Source of the DNA: Nocardioides sp.
GTDB lineage: Bacteria > Actinomycetota > Actinomycetes > Propionibacteriales > Nocardioidaceae
Assembly: GCA_026786275.1 (NCBI GenBank)
Contig: JAJAYJ010000136.1
Location: 1-38,011, forward strand
DNA length: 38,011 nt
Direction of reading: 5' to 3'
In this document: positions 1-7,455 of the stretch, piece by piece
Layout: every line of letters starts with the position of its first letter
Numbering within the stretch: position 1 is the stretch's first letter
Notes under the pieces: generated by a model
Told to the model about the DNA's origin: nothing
The model's database searches: none
What the model saw: only the letters and a program-made list of their open reading frames with translations
Made by a program: the position numbers and the translations under genes

Positions 1-25
1 GGGGGGGGGTGGGCATGCAGGTGGG

Positions 26-445
26 TCAGGTGCGGCGGGGCGCCGCCTGCAGAGCCGCGCCGAGGACGATGACGGCACCGCCGGCGATCATCGGGACCTG
101 GATGAGCGTGGCGTAGTCGTGCAAGGCCCCGGTCAGGATCAGGCCGATCCCGGACAGGGCGGTCAGGGTCACCCCGGGCGCCGTGGGCAGGGTGCTGCGC
201 AACCAGGCGGCACCCAGCACCGCGGCCGTGCCGAAGAACGAGGTCCAGTAACCCGCCCACATGCCGTCGGACTTCAGGCCGAAGAGGGTCCAGCTGGCGA
301 GCAGGGTGCCGATGGCTCCGACCAGGGTGATGATCCAGCCGATGTCCCGGGGCTGGTCCAGCGGCTCCGCGGCGACCTGGGCGGCGCTCTCGCGGGGACC
401 GGGCAGGCCGGGCACCTGGTCGGGTCGGCGTGCGGGGCTGGCCAT
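26..445 (-). CDS. small four-helix membrane protein, unknown function
   Basis: Predicted 139-residue integral membrane protein that I do not recognise as a named family. After a proline- and charge-rich cytoplasmic-looking N-terminus of about 33 residues there are four hydrophobic segments, at roughly residues 35-56, 63-82, 90-109 and 114-133, with short loops and a basic C-terminus (APRRT). It starts three bases after the stop of the upstream MaoC-fold gene, so the two are probably one transcript. The reading frame has strong third-position G/C bias and the membrane pattern is regular, which supports a real gene. No catalytic motif is visible, and a role in membrane physiology is only a guess. 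Confidence 0.75.
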   Translation of the reverse strand: MASPARRPDQVPGLPGPRESAAQVAAEPLDQPRDIGWIITLVGAIGTLLASWTLFGLKSDGMWAGYWTSFFGTAAVLGAAWLRSTLPTAPGVTLTALSGIGLILTGALHDYATLIQVPMIAGGAVIVLGAALQAAPRRT

Positions 446-448
446 CGC

Positions 449-904
449 TCAGGCCTCCAGCAGCAGGACGACGGTCTCGGCGACCAGGGCCGGCTTGGCC
501 TCGCCGTCGATCTCGATGGTGTACGTCAGCGTGCACTGCTTGCCGGCGGGCACGTCCTTCACCTCGCCCAGCGCCACGACGGCGCGGACCTGCTTGCCGA
601 CCGGCACGGGGTTCGGGAAGCGGACCTTGTTGCTGCCGTAGTTCAAGGTGGCGCCCGGGGTGTCGAACGAGAAGATCGTGGAGCCGAGCCACGGTAGCAG
701 CGAGAGGGTGAGGTAGCCGTGAGCCACGGTGCCACCGAACGGGCCGGCCGTGGCGCGTTCCACGTCCACGTGGATCCACTGGTGGTCACCCGTCGCCTCC
801 GCGAACTGGTCGACCCGGTCCTGCTCGATGGTGACCCACTCGGAGGTGCCGAGGTCCTCGCCGGAAGCGGCGGAGATCTCGTCGAGGGAAGTGAAGACGC
901 GCAT
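449..904 (-). CDS. MaoC-family (hot-dog fold) dehydratase
   Basis: Probable (R)-specific enoyl-CoA hydratase/dehydratase of the MaoC family, 151 residues, a normal length for the single-hot-dog form. The family signature is present as ATGDHQWIHVD around residues 37-47, with the catalytic pair Asp40 and His45, followed by FGGTVAHGYLTLSL. The ATG at 904 is chosen because the conserved domain begins within 10 residues of it and a purine-rich AGGA lies about 10 bases upstream. An open frame continues further upstream but runs into the divergent adenosine deaminase gene and encodes nothing domain-like. The gene shares a short divergent promoter region with add and is followed after 3 bases by a membrane protein gene. 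The substrate cannot be read from the sequence. Confidence 0.88.
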   Translation of the reverse strand: MRVFTSLDEISAASGEDLGTSEWVTIEQDRVDQFAEATGDHQWIHVDVERATAGPFGGTVAHGYLTLSLLPWLGSTIFSFDTPGATLNYGSNKVRFPNPVPVGKQVRAVVALGEVKDVPAGKQCTLTYTIEIDGEAKPALVAETVVLLLEA

Positions 905-950
905 GGCGGGGCGTTCCTCTCCGGGTTCGGCCCGGGCGCCCGGGCGATGA

Positions 951-956
951 CAAGAT
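951..956 (+). promoter_or_regulatory. -10 box of add, leaderless spacing
   Basis: CAAGAT, a partial match to TANNNT, ends exactly 6 bases before the ATG at 963. The same distance recurs before many genes in this window and implies transcription starting at or next to the start codon. Confidence 0.5.
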
Positions 957-962
957 GGCGCG

Positions 963-2063
963 ATGAGCGCCGGCGTCAACGAACCTAGCCCACCCCTCCA
1001 GCCCGCCACGCGCGAGCAGGTGAGCGCCGCACCCAAGGTCCTGCTGCACGACCACCTGGACGGTGGGCTGCGCCCGCAGACCGTGCTCGACCTGGCCGTC
1101 GAGTGCGGCCACGCGCTGCCGGCCACCGACGCCGCGGCGCTGGGTCGCTGGTTCGCGGAGGCCGCCGACTCCGGGTCGCTGGAGCGCTACCTCGAGACGT
1201 TCGACCACACCGTCGCCGTGATGCAGACCGCTGCGGCGATCACCCGGGTGGCGCGCGAGTGCGCCGAGGACCTCGCGGCAGACGGCGTCGCCTACGCCGA
1301 GATCCGCTACGCCCCCGAGCAGCACCTCGAGAACGGCCTGAGCCTGGATCAGGTCGTCGAAGCGGTCCGCCTGGGGTTCGAGGAGGCGATGGCCGCCAGC
1401 GCTAGCCGGATCGTGGTGCGCCAGCTGCTGACCGCGATGCGGCACGCGGCCCGCTCGCGCGAGATCGCCGAGCTGGCCGTGGCCTGGCGCGAGCGCGGCG
1501 TGGTCGGCTTCGACATCGCCGGCGCCGAGGCCGGACACCCGCCGACCCGCCACCTCGACGCGTTCGAGTACCTGCATCGCGAGAACTCCCACTTCACGAT
1601 CCACGCCGGCGAGGCCTTCGGGCTGCCCTCGATCTGGGAGGCGATCCAGTGGTGCGGCGCCGACCGTCTGGGCCACGGGGTGCGGATCATCGACGACATC
1701 ACGGTCGCCGAGGACGGCACCGTCACGCTGGGCCGGCTGGCGGCCTACGTCCGTGACACCCGGATCCCGCTCGAGATGTGCCCGGCGTCCAACGTGCAGA
1801 CCGGCGCGGCGACCTCCATCGCTGAGCACCCCATCGGGCTGCTGAAGGACCTGCGGTTCCGGGTCACCGTCAACACCGACAACCGGCTGATGAGCGGCAC
1901 GTCGATGAGCCAGGAGATGTGGTCGCTGGTCGAGGCCTTCGACTACACGGTCAAGGACCTGCAGTGGTTCACCGTGAACGCGATGAAGTCCGCGTTCCTG
2001 CCCTTCGACGAGCGGCTGGACCTGATCGAGCGCGTGATCAAGCCGGGGTACGCCGCACTGTGA
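963..2063 (+). CDS. add: adenosine deaminase
   Basis: Deaminates (deoxy)adenosine to (deoxy)inosine for purine salvage; cytosolic zinc enzyme. The 366-residue protein shows the full set of family landmarks: HDHLDGG with zinc ligands His29 and His31, HAGE at 214-217 with His214 as ligand and Glu217 as catalytic acid, GHG at 238-240, and NTDN at 304-307 with Asp306 as the last zinc ligand. The residue after that Asp is Asn rather than the Asp of the classical NTDDP motif, a variant I associate with actinobacterial members. The ATG start lies 6 bases after a -10-like box. It works upstream of the purine nucleoside phosphorylase encoded further on in the window. Closely related adenine deaminases are possible but less likely. 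Confidence 0.95.
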   Translation: MSAGVNEPSPPLQPATREQVSAAPKVLLHDHLDGGLRPQTVLDLAVECGHALPATDAAALGRWFAEAADSGSLERYLETFDHTVAVMQTAAAITRVARECAEDLAADGVAYAEIRYAPEQHLENGLSLDQVVEAVRLGFEEAMAASASRIVVRQLLTAMRHAARSREIAELAVAWRERGVVGFDIAGAEAGHPPTRHLDAFEYLHRENSHFTIHAGEAFGLPSIWEAIQWCGADRLGHGVRIIDDITVAEDGTVTLGRLAAYVRDTRIPLEMCPASNVQTGAATSIAEHPIGLLKDLRFRVTVNTDNRLMSGTSMSQEMWSLVEAFDYTVKDLQWFTVNAMKSAFLPFDERLDLIERVIKPGYAAL

Positions 2064-2097
2064 GGACATGGGTGACCCACGTCCAGCCTCGTGGCGG

Positions 2098-2103
2098 CAT
2101 GAT
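2098..2103 (+). promoter_or_regulatory. -10-like box before the uridine-kinase-like gene
   Basis: CATGAT ends 6 bases before the GTG at 2110, matching the leaderless spacing seen at add and other genes. It supports GTG 2110 over the in-frame ATG at 2068. Confidence 0.4.
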
Positions 2104-2109
2104 GGTCGC

Positions 2110-2718
2110 GTGCCCGCCCGCGTGATCGTCGTGGCCGGCCCCTCGGGGGCCGGGAAGTCCCGCCTGGCCGAGCGCCTCGGGCTGCCCGTGCTGCGCCTCG
2201 ACGACTTCTACCGCGACGGCGGTGACCCGTTGCTGCCCCGGATCGCCGACGGAGCCAACGCCGGTGCCGTGGACTGGGACCACCCCGGGTCCTGGCTGAT
2301 GCCGGACGCGCTCTCGGCCATCCGTGACCTGTGCGCCGGCGGCACCACCGAGGTCCCGCTCTACGACATCGCCCTCGACGGCCGGCACGGCAGCGAGCAG
2401 CTCGACCTCGGCGATGCCGACCTGTTCGTCGCCGAGGGCATCTTTGCCCAGGAGGTCGTGGGCGCCTGCCACGACGAGGGCATGCTCGCCGCGGCGTACT
2501 GCATCCGCCAGCACCCCCTGATCACCTTCGGGCGCCGGCTCACCCGCGACCTGCGCGAGCACCGCAAGCCGCCGCTGTTCCTGGTCCGTCGCGGCCTGGC
2601 CCTGCTGCGTGACCAGCGTCGGGTCGTGGCCCATGCGGTCGAGCTGGGCTGCCGGCCGATGTCGGCGGACCGGGCCTGCGCCGACGTGGCGGGCCTGCGG
2701 ACCTGGGCGACCCGGTGA
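2110..2718 (+). CDS. uridine kinase-like P-loop NTPase
   Basis: P-loop kinase of about 202 residues resembling uridine kinase/phosphoribulokinase-type proteins. A Walker A motif, GPSGAGKS, sits in the first 20 residues and is followed by LRLDDFYRDG, the segment that in uridine kinases holds the nucleoside-binding Asp and Tyr. A DWDHPGS segment and a basic lid-like region (GRRLTRDLREHRKPP) come later. GTG 2110 is preferred because the P-loop strand starts right after it and a -10-like box lies 6 bases upstream. An ATG at 2068 would add 14 residues and is possible. It lies 46 bases after add and overlaps the next gene by four bases (GTGA), so it may belong to a nucleoside salvage operon. The exact substrate is not proven. 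Confidence 0.82.
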   Translation: MPARVIVVAGPSGAGKSRLAERLGLPVLRLDDFYRDGGDPLLPRIADGANAGAVDWDHPGSWLMPDALSAIRDLCAGGTTEVPLYDIALDGRHGSEQLDLGDADLFVAEGIFAQEVVGACHDEGMLAAAYCIRQHPLITFGRRLTRDLREHRKPPLFLVRRGLALLRDQRRVVAHAVELGCRPMSADRACADVAGLRTWATR

Positions 2719-3311
2719 CGGCACTCCCGCTCGGGATCACGCAGCCCGACGCCCGTTCCTGCGGCGCGGCGTCGCTGGTGGCGGCCCGGATGTTGCTCGA
2801 CCCGACGTACGCCGAGCTCGTCACCGCCGGGGCGCACCCGCGCACCGGCTTCGCGCTCGCCGGCGGCACCGTCCACGAGCGCTTCGGGTACGAGACGCTG
2901 GCCATGCACCGTCGAGTCACCGGCGCCGCGGTCCTGGGCGGCGGCGTGCAGCTGCCGTGGCCGCGGATGATCGGCACGCCTCCGTGGGCCGTGGCCCACC
3001 AGCTCTCGCGCACCGGCGGGCCCGGTCTGCCGCCCACGCCGTACGACGTGAGCCTGGTGCGGCTGCACCCTGGTGCCTCCGGTCCGATGGTCCGGGCCGG
3101 CCTGCGCACGGGTCGCCCCGTGGCCGTGTTCGTGGGCGACGCCTGGCTGCCCCGCCACGTGGTGCTGTCGGTCGGCCTCTCGGGCGACTCGGTCGACTGC
3201 TACGACCCCGCGCGCGGCCGGGTGGTGGCGGCCGGCACCAGTGCCTTCGCCGAGCAGCGGTTGCCGTTCGGCCGCTGGACCACGGCGTGGTTTGTCGTCG
3301 CGCCGGCCTGA
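2715..3311 (+). CDS. C39-like cysteine peptidase-fold protein
   Basis: 198-residue protein with the layout of the papain-like C39 peptidase fold. Gln10 lies six residues before Cys16 in QPDARSCGAAS, matching the oxyanion Gln and nucleophile. His148 lies in RHVVLSVG, and Asp164-Pro165 follows in DCYDPARG, matching the His and Asp of the triad. I see no transporter domain and no signal peptide, so it is a stand-alone cytoplasmic protein rather than a bacteriocin exporter. It starts at GTG 2715 inside the stop of the kinase-like gene, so translation is probably coupled. The substrate is unknown. Peptidase activity is inferred from motif spacing only; it could equally be an inactive or transglutaminase-like relative. 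Confidence 0.72.
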   Translation: MTALPLGITQPDARSCGAASLVAARMLLDPTYAELVTAGAHPRTGFALAGGTVHERFGYETLAMHRRVTGAAVLGGGVQLPWPRMIGTPPWAVAHQLSRTGGPGLPPTPYDVSLVRLHPGASGPMVRAGLRTGRPVAVFVGDAWLPRHVVLSVGLSGDSVDCYDPARGRVVAAGTSAFAEQRLPFGRWTTAWFVVAPA

Positions 3312-3325
3312 GACGCCGACCCGCA

Positions 3326-3350
3326 CCGCCGTCCGCCCGGATCACGGCGG
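3326..3350. terminator. hairpin between convergent genes
   Basis: CCGCCGT (3326-3332) pairs with ACGGCGG (3344-3350) across 11 bases, 15 bases after the stop of the C39-like gene. There is no T tract. An 11-bp tandem repeat (GGATCACGGCG twice, 3339-3360) overlaps the right arm. Confidence 0.4.
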
Positions 3351-3378
3351 GATCACGGCGGGGGCACGTCGACGGGGC

Positions 3379-4236
3379 TCAGACGCCCATCGGGTGCCAG
3401 ACCGTCTTGGTCTCCACGAAGTCGGTCATCCGGGACAGGTCGGGGGTCGCGAGCAGGTCCTCGGCCCGTGGCCGCCGCACCCGCTTGAGGTTGTCGGCCG
3501 CGGCCACCTCGAGCGAGACCGCGAGCGAGGGGTCGTCGACGCCGGTCAGGTCGAGGGCGTTGACGTCCATGTGGGAGGCCAGCCAGGGAGCGACCTCGGC
3601 CCGCTGGCCGGTCAGGATGTTGACCACCCCCGCGGGCACGTCGGCAGTGGCCATCACCTCGGCCAGCGTGATGGAGGTCAGCGGGTGCTCCTGGCTGGCC
3701 AGTACCACGCAGGTGTTGCCGGTGGTGATCACGGGCGCGAGGACGCTGACCAGGCCCAACAGCGGGCTGGCGGGCGCGACCACGGCCACCACGCCGGTCG
3801 CCTCAGGGGTCGAGAGGTTGAAGAACGGCCCGGCCACCGGGTTGGCGTTGCCCACGACCTGACCCAGCTTGTCGGCCCACCCGGCGTACCAGACCAGCCG
3901 GTCGACGGCGGCGTCCACGACGTCGCGAGCCTTGCCGACGCTGATGCCCTCGGCGTCCCGCAGTTCCTGCTCGAACTGGGCGCGACGGCTCTCGAGCACC
4001 TCGGCGATCCGGTAGACGACCTGGGCCCGGTTGTAGGCGGTGCGAGACGACCAGCCCTTGAACGCCGAGCGGGCGGCCACCACGGCGTCGCGGGCGTCCT
4101 TGCGCGAGGCGTGCGAGGCGTTGGCCAGGAACCGGCCCTTCGCGTCGAGCACCTCGTAGGACCGCCCGGACTCCGAGCGCGGGAAGGCGCCGCCGATGTA
4201 GAGCTTGTAGGTCTTGCGCACGTCGATGCGGTCCAT
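3379..4236 (-). CDS. half-length, catalytically empty aldehyde dehydrogenase paralogue
   Basis: 285-residue member of the aldehyde dehydrogenase superfamily that keeps only the N-terminal, cofactor-domain half. It aligns with residues about 15-260 of the neighbouring full-length enzyme: YIGGAFPRSESGR at the start, YAGWADKLGQ in the middle and PAGVVNILTG later. The functional residues are gone. The oxyanion Asn of PWNFP is replaced (VAPASPLLG), the NAD-contacting KPAE is ASQE, ELGGK is missing, and no catalytic Cys domain follows. The stop is clean and coding bias stays strong, so this is a maintained gene, not an obvious decay product. The ATG at 4236 overlaps the TGA of the upstream enzyme by one base; a GTG at 4239 is an alternative. 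I infer a structural or regulatory partner of the active enzyme. Confidence 0.85.
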   Translation of the reverse strand: MDRIDVRKTYKLYIGGAFPRSESGRSYEVLDAKGRFLANASHASRKDARDAVVAARSAFKGWSSRTAYNRAQVVYRIAEVLESRRAQFEQELRDAEGISVGKARDVVDAAVDRLVWYAGWADKLGQVVGNANPVAGPFFNLSTPEATGVVAVVAPASPLLGLVSVLAPVITTGNTCVVLASQEHPLTSITLAEVMATADVPAGVVNILTGQRAEVAPWLASHMDVNALDLTGVDDPSLAVSLEVAAADNLKRVRRPRAEDLLATPDLSRMTDFVETKTVWHPMGV

Positions 4237-5669
4237 CACTGGTGTCCCTTCAGGTAGGCGGCCAGGCCGTGGCGCCCGCCCTCGCGTCCGTAGCCGGACT
4301 CCTGGTACCCGCCGAACGGGCTGGTCGGGTCGAACTTGTTGAACGTGTTGGCCCAGACCACGCCCGCGCGCAGCTGAGCGGCGACCTTCAGGATCAGCGA
4401 GCCCTTGTCACTCCACACCCCTGCGGACAGGCCGTACGGCGTGTTGTTGGCCTTCTCGACCGCCTCGGCGGGGGTCCGGAAGGTCAGCACGGACAGGACG
4501 GGGCCGAAGACCTCCTCGCGGGCGATCCGGTGGGCCTGCGTCACCCCGGTGAAGAGGGTCGGCGGGAACCAGAAGCCGGCGCTCGGCAGGTCGCAGGCCG
4601 GGGCCCAGCGCTCGGCCCCCTCGGCCTCGCCGATGTCGCAGAGGGCTCGGATCCGCTCCAGCTGCTCACGGGAGTTGATGGCTCCGATGTCAGTGTTCTT
4701 GTCCAGCGGGTCACCCAGGCGCAGGGTGGACATCCGCCGCTTGAGCCGGGCCAGCAGGTCGTCGGCGATCGACTCCTGCACCAGCAGCCGGGAGCCGGCG
4801 CAGCAGACGTGGCCCTGGTTGAAGAAGATGCCGTTGACGATGCCCTCGACGGCCTGGTCGAGGGGAGCGTCGTCGAAGACGATGTTGGCAGCCTTGCCGC
4901 CGAGCTCGAGGGTGACTTTCTTGGTCGTGCCAGCGACGGTGCGCGCGATCGCCTTGCCGACCTCAGTGGAGCCGGTGAACGCGACCTTGTCGACGCTCGC
5001 ATGGCCCACCAGCGCATGACCGGTCGCGCCCGCTCCGGTGACGATGTTGACGACACCCGGGGGCAGGTCGGCCTGCTGGCAGATCTCGGCGAAGAGCAGC
5101 GCGGTCAGCGGTGTCGTCTCGGCCGGCTTGAGGACCACGGTGTTGCCGCAGGCCAGGGCGGGGGCGATCTTCCAGGCCAGCATCAGCAGCGGGAAGTTCC
5201 ACGGGATGACCTGAGCGGCGACGCCCAGCGGCGTCGTGCCGTAGCCGCTGTGTTCGAGCTTGTCGGCCCAGCCGGCGTAGTAGAAGAAGTACGCCGCGGC
5301 CGTCGGCACGTCGACGTCGCGCGACTCCTTGATCGGCTTGCCGTTGTCGATCGACTCCAGCACGGCCAGCTCGCGACTGCGCTCCTGGATGATCCGGGCG
5401 ATGCGGTAGAGGTACTTGGCGCGCTCGGCGCCCGACATCCGCGACCACACCTTCTCGTAGGCCTTGCGGGCGGCCGCGACCGCCGTGTTGACGTCGGCGT
5501 CACTGGCCTCGGCGACCTCGGCCAGGACCTCCTCGGTCGCGGGGTTGACCGTCTTGAAGGCCGTGCCCCGGCCCTCGACGAACGCACCGTCGACGAACAG
5601 GCCGTAGGAGGCCCTGATGTCCACGATCGCGCGTGACTCGGGGGCGGGCGCGTACTCGAACACCGTCAT
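4236..5669 (-). CDS. NAD(P)-dependent aldehyde dehydrogenase
   Basis: Oxidises an aldehyde to the acid; 477 residues, full length for the superfamily. Visible landmarks are PWNFP with Asn158, VLKPAE with Lys181, the FTGSTEVGK nucleotide-binding turn near 231-239, ELGGK with general base Glu255, and GHVCCAGSR with catalytic Cys289 next to a second Cys290. EEVFGP and the C-terminal PFGGYQESGYGRE are also present. The gene starts two bases after the deoC stop and is followed by a half-length paralogue with a one-base overlap, so all three are co-translated. Acetaldehyde released by deoxyribose-phosphate aldolase is the natural candidate substrate. That is inferred from context, since specificity cannot be read from the motifs. 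Confidence 0.93.
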   Translation of the reverse strand: MTVFEYAPAPESRAIVDIRASYGLFVDGAFVEGRGTAFKTVNPATEEVLAEVAEASDADVNTAVAAARKAYEKVWSRMSGAERAKYLYRIARIIQERSRELAVLESIDNGKPIKESRDVDVPTAAAYFFYYAGWADKLEHSGYGTTPLGVAAQVIPWNFPLLMLAWKIAPALACGNTVVLKPAETTPLTALLFAEICQQADLPPGVVNIVTGAGATGHALVGHASVDKVAFTGSTEVGKAIARTVAGTTKKVTLELGGKAANIVFDDAPLDQAVEGIVNGIFFNQGHVCCAGSRLLVQESIADDLLARLKRRMSTLRLGDPLDKNTDIGAINSREQLERIRALCDIGEAEGAERWAPACDLPSAGFWFPPTLFTGVTQAHRIAREEVFGPVLSVLTFRTPAEAVEKANNTPYGLSAGVWSDKGSLILKVAAQLRAGVVWANTFNKFDPTSPFGGYQESGYGREGGRHGLAAYLKGHQ

Positions 5670-5671
5670 GG

Positions 5672-6646
5672 TCAGTCCAGGGTGAAGTAGTCGGGGCCGG
5701 AGTAGCGACCGGTGGTCATCTTGGTGCGCTGCATGAGCAGGTCGTTGAGCAGCGTGGAGGCCCCGAAGCGGAACCAGTCGGGGTCGAGCCAGTCGGGGCC
5801 GACGATCTCGTTGACCATCACCAGGTACTTGATCGCGTCCTTGGTGGTGCGGATGCCACCGGCCGGCTTGACGCCGACCATGGTGCCGGTCGCGTCCCGG
5901 AAGTCGCGCACGGCCTCGAGCATCACCAGGGTCACCGGCAGGGTCGCGGCCGGCTGCACCTTGCCCGTCGAGGTCTTGATGAAGTGGCCACCGGCCATCA
6001 TGGCCAGCCAGCTGGCCCGGCGTACGTTGTCGTAGGTCTGCAGCTCGCCGGTCTCGAAGATCACCTTGAGGTGGGCGCTGTCGCAGGCCTCGCGGACCGC
6101 GACGATCTCCTCGAAGACCTGCAGGTAGCGGCCCGAGAGGAACGCCCCCCGGTCGATGACCATGTCAATCTCGTCGGCGCCGGCGGCCACCGCGTCGCGC
6201 ACGTCGGCGAGCTTGATCGGCAGGGCCGCGCGGCCGCTGGGGAACGAGGTGGCCACGGCGGCCACGCGCACGCCGCTGTCGCCGAGCACCGCCCGGGCGT
6301 CGGCGACCAGGTCGGGGTACACGCAGACGGCCGCGGCGGCGGGACACGACGGGTCGGCCGGGTCGGGTCGCATCGCCTTGGCCGCGAGCGCGCGGACCTT
6401 GCCGGAGGTGTCCATGCCCTCCAGCGTGGTCAGGTCGACCATCGTGATGGCCAGGTCGATCGCGAAGGCCTTAGCCGTCGTCTTGATCGACCTGGTGCCG
6501 AGCCCGGCGGCGCGGGCCTCCGCGCCCACCTGGTCGACCCCGGGGAGGCCGTGCAGGAAGCGACGCAGGGCAGCGTCGCTGGCCGTGACGTCGGAGAACT
6601 GGTGCGCGGCGGGGGTGCCGGCCAGGTCTTCAGCGGTGGGTGGCAT
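5672..6646 (-). CDS. deoC: deoxyribose-phosphate aldolase
   Basis: Cleaves 2-deoxyribose-5-phosphate to glyceraldehyde-3-phosphate and acetaldehyde in deoxynucleoside catabolism. The 324-residue protein is of the longer DeoC type. It carries GHFIKTSTGK with Schiff-base Lys224, VGVKPAGGIR with Lys260, and DEIDMVID with Asp161, the proton-relay region. The start at ATG 6646 is set by a -10 box (TATGCT) that ends 7 bases upstream; the longer open frame beyond it runs into the divergent PH-domain gene. It is the first gene of a deoC-aldehyde dehydrogenase-half aldehyde dehydrogenase operon on the minus strand. No operator for a DeoR-type repressor was recognised. Confidence 0.95.
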   Translation of the reverse strand: MPPTAEDLAGTPAAHQFSDVTASDAALRRFLHGLPGVDQVGAEARAAGLGTRSIKTTAKAFAIDLAITMVDLTTLEGMDTSGKVRALAAKAMRPDPADPSCPAAAAVCVYPDLVADARAVLGDSGVRVAAVATSFPSGRAALPIKLADVRDAVAAGADEIDMVIDRGAFLSGRYLQVFEEIVAVREACDSAHLKVIFETGELQTYDNVRRASWLAMMAGGHFIKTSTGKVQPAATLPVTLVMLEAVRDFRDATGTMVGVKPAGGIRTTKDAIKYLVMVNEIVGPDWLDPDWFRFGASTLLNDLLMQRTKMTTGRYSGPDYFTLD

Positions 6647-6653
6647 GCCCCTC

Positions 6654-6659
6654 AGCATA
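6654..6659 (-). promoter_or_regulatory. -10 box of deoC, leaderless spacing
   Basis: Minus-strand TATGCT, a good TANNNT match, ends 7 bases before the deoC ATG at 6646. No convincing -35 is visible. Confidence 0.6.
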
Positions 6660-6707
6660 GGGTTGGACGACGGTACGGGCATGGTCGGCGACGGTGGAGG
6701 AACACAG

Positions 6708-7313
6708 ATGACGGGGGCGCACCCGGAGCAGCCCGCGGACACCGAGCGCTTCGACACCGGAGGTCGCGCCACCGGTTGGGTCGGGCTGGTTCTCTGCGTC
6801 TTCCTGGCCGTCGGGTGGTGGGTCCTGCCGGGCGGCCCGCTGCCGGGGTGGGTGCTCAGTGGGGCGGTGCTCTCCGGGCTGCTGTTCTGGTCGGCGATCA
6901 TCCGCCCGTCGGTGTCCGCGACCGGGGACACCCTGGTGCTGCGCAACATGTTCGAGGACGTGCGGATCCCGCTGGCCGCGATCCAGGAGCACGCCGTACG
7001 TCAGGTGCTGGCGGTCCGCGTCGCCGACAAGCGGTACGTCGGCTCCGGCATCGGGCGGTCCTTTGCCGCGTCGCGCAGCACTCGGGTCCCGGCCCCCGAC
7101 GGCGGGGCCACCCGGGGCATCCACCCCGCGGACTACGTGGAGACCCGGATCGCCGGGCTGGCCGCCGACGCCCGGGACCGGGCCCGGGTCCGGCACCGCT
7201 CCGAGGAACAGGCCGCACTGGCCGCTGACGTCGAGCGCACCCCCACCTGGCGGGTCATCGGGCCGCTCGCGGTCTCGCTGGTGGCGCTCGCGGTCAGCAT
7301 CGCCCTGGCCTGA
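6708..7313 (+). CDS. PH-domain membrane protein
   Basis: 201-residue membrane protein with two closely spaced transmembrane segments (about residues 21-41 and 48-67). A soluble region with the strand pattern of bacterial PH domains follows (SATGDTLVLRNMFEDVRIPLAAIQ), and a third hydrophobic segment lies at the very C-terminus (about 183-201). The start is ATG 6708, preceded by GGAGG at 6696-6700 with 7-base spacing. An in-frame ATG at 6681 has no such site and the open frame further upstream is antisense to deoC. Function unknown; bacterial PH proteins of this layout are usually called membrane proteins of unknown role. It is transcribed divergently from deoC and converges on the phosphomutase gene. 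Confidence 0.85.
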   Translation: MTGAHPEQPADTERFDTGGRATGWVGLVLCVFLAVGWWVLPGGPLPGWVLSGAVLSGLLFWSAIIRPSVSATGDTLVLRNMFEDVRIPLAAIQEHAVRQVLAVRVADKRYVGSGIGRSFAASRSTRVPAPDGGATRGIHPADYVETRIAGLAADARDRARVRHRSEEQAALAADVERTPTWRVIGPLAVSLVALAVSIALA

Positions 7314-7337
7314 GCGAGCCGGTCCCACGCGCGGGAG

Positions 7338-7354
7338 CCCGGCTTACGGCCGGG
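7338..7354. terminator. hairpin downstream of the PH-domain gene
   Basis: CCCGGC (7338-7343) and GCCGGG (7349-7354) flank a 5-base loop, 24 bases after the stop. It is the first of three hairpins between two convergent genes. Confidence 0.5.
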
Positions 7355-7381
7355 ACTAGTCGAGTGTTTCGGTCGCTGGTG

Positions 7382-7397
7382 GGGGGTTGCAACCCCC
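7382..7397. repeat. perfect 16-bp palindrome, probable terminator element
   Basis: GGGGGTTGCAACCCCC is a perfect palindrome centred between the stops of two convergent genes, with flanking GTG/CAC that extend the pairing if one G bulges. As DNA it could bind a dimeric protein. As RNA it would need a small loop, leaving about 6 paired bases on each side. Confidence 0.5.
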
Positions 7398-7411
7398 ACG
7401 AACGTCAGGAG

Positions 7412-7429
7412 TCCCCGGTCGACCGGGGA
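7412..7429. repeat. perfect 18-bp palindrome, probable terminator element
   Basis: TCCCCGGTCGACCGGGGA is perfectly self-complementary and lies 14 bases after the previous palindrome and 27 bases from the phosphomutase stop. Placement between convergent stops suggests a bidirectional terminator. Confidence 0.5.
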
Positions 7430-7455
7430 TCCCTGCGCGCCCCGGCCGTGCGACC

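Noticed and set aside
786..2069. A 427-codon minus-strand open frame opposite adenosine deaminase, and similar long frames opposite other genes.
   Set aside because: Antisense shadows produced by the high G/C third positions; the sense protein has complete catalytic motifs and the shadow has low-complexity Arg/Gly/Pro/His content.
3339..3360. Two 11-bp tandem copies (GGATCACGGCG) considered as an integration scar or attachment site.
   Set aside because: No integrase or mobile gene nearby and the copies simply overlap a terminator-like hairpin.
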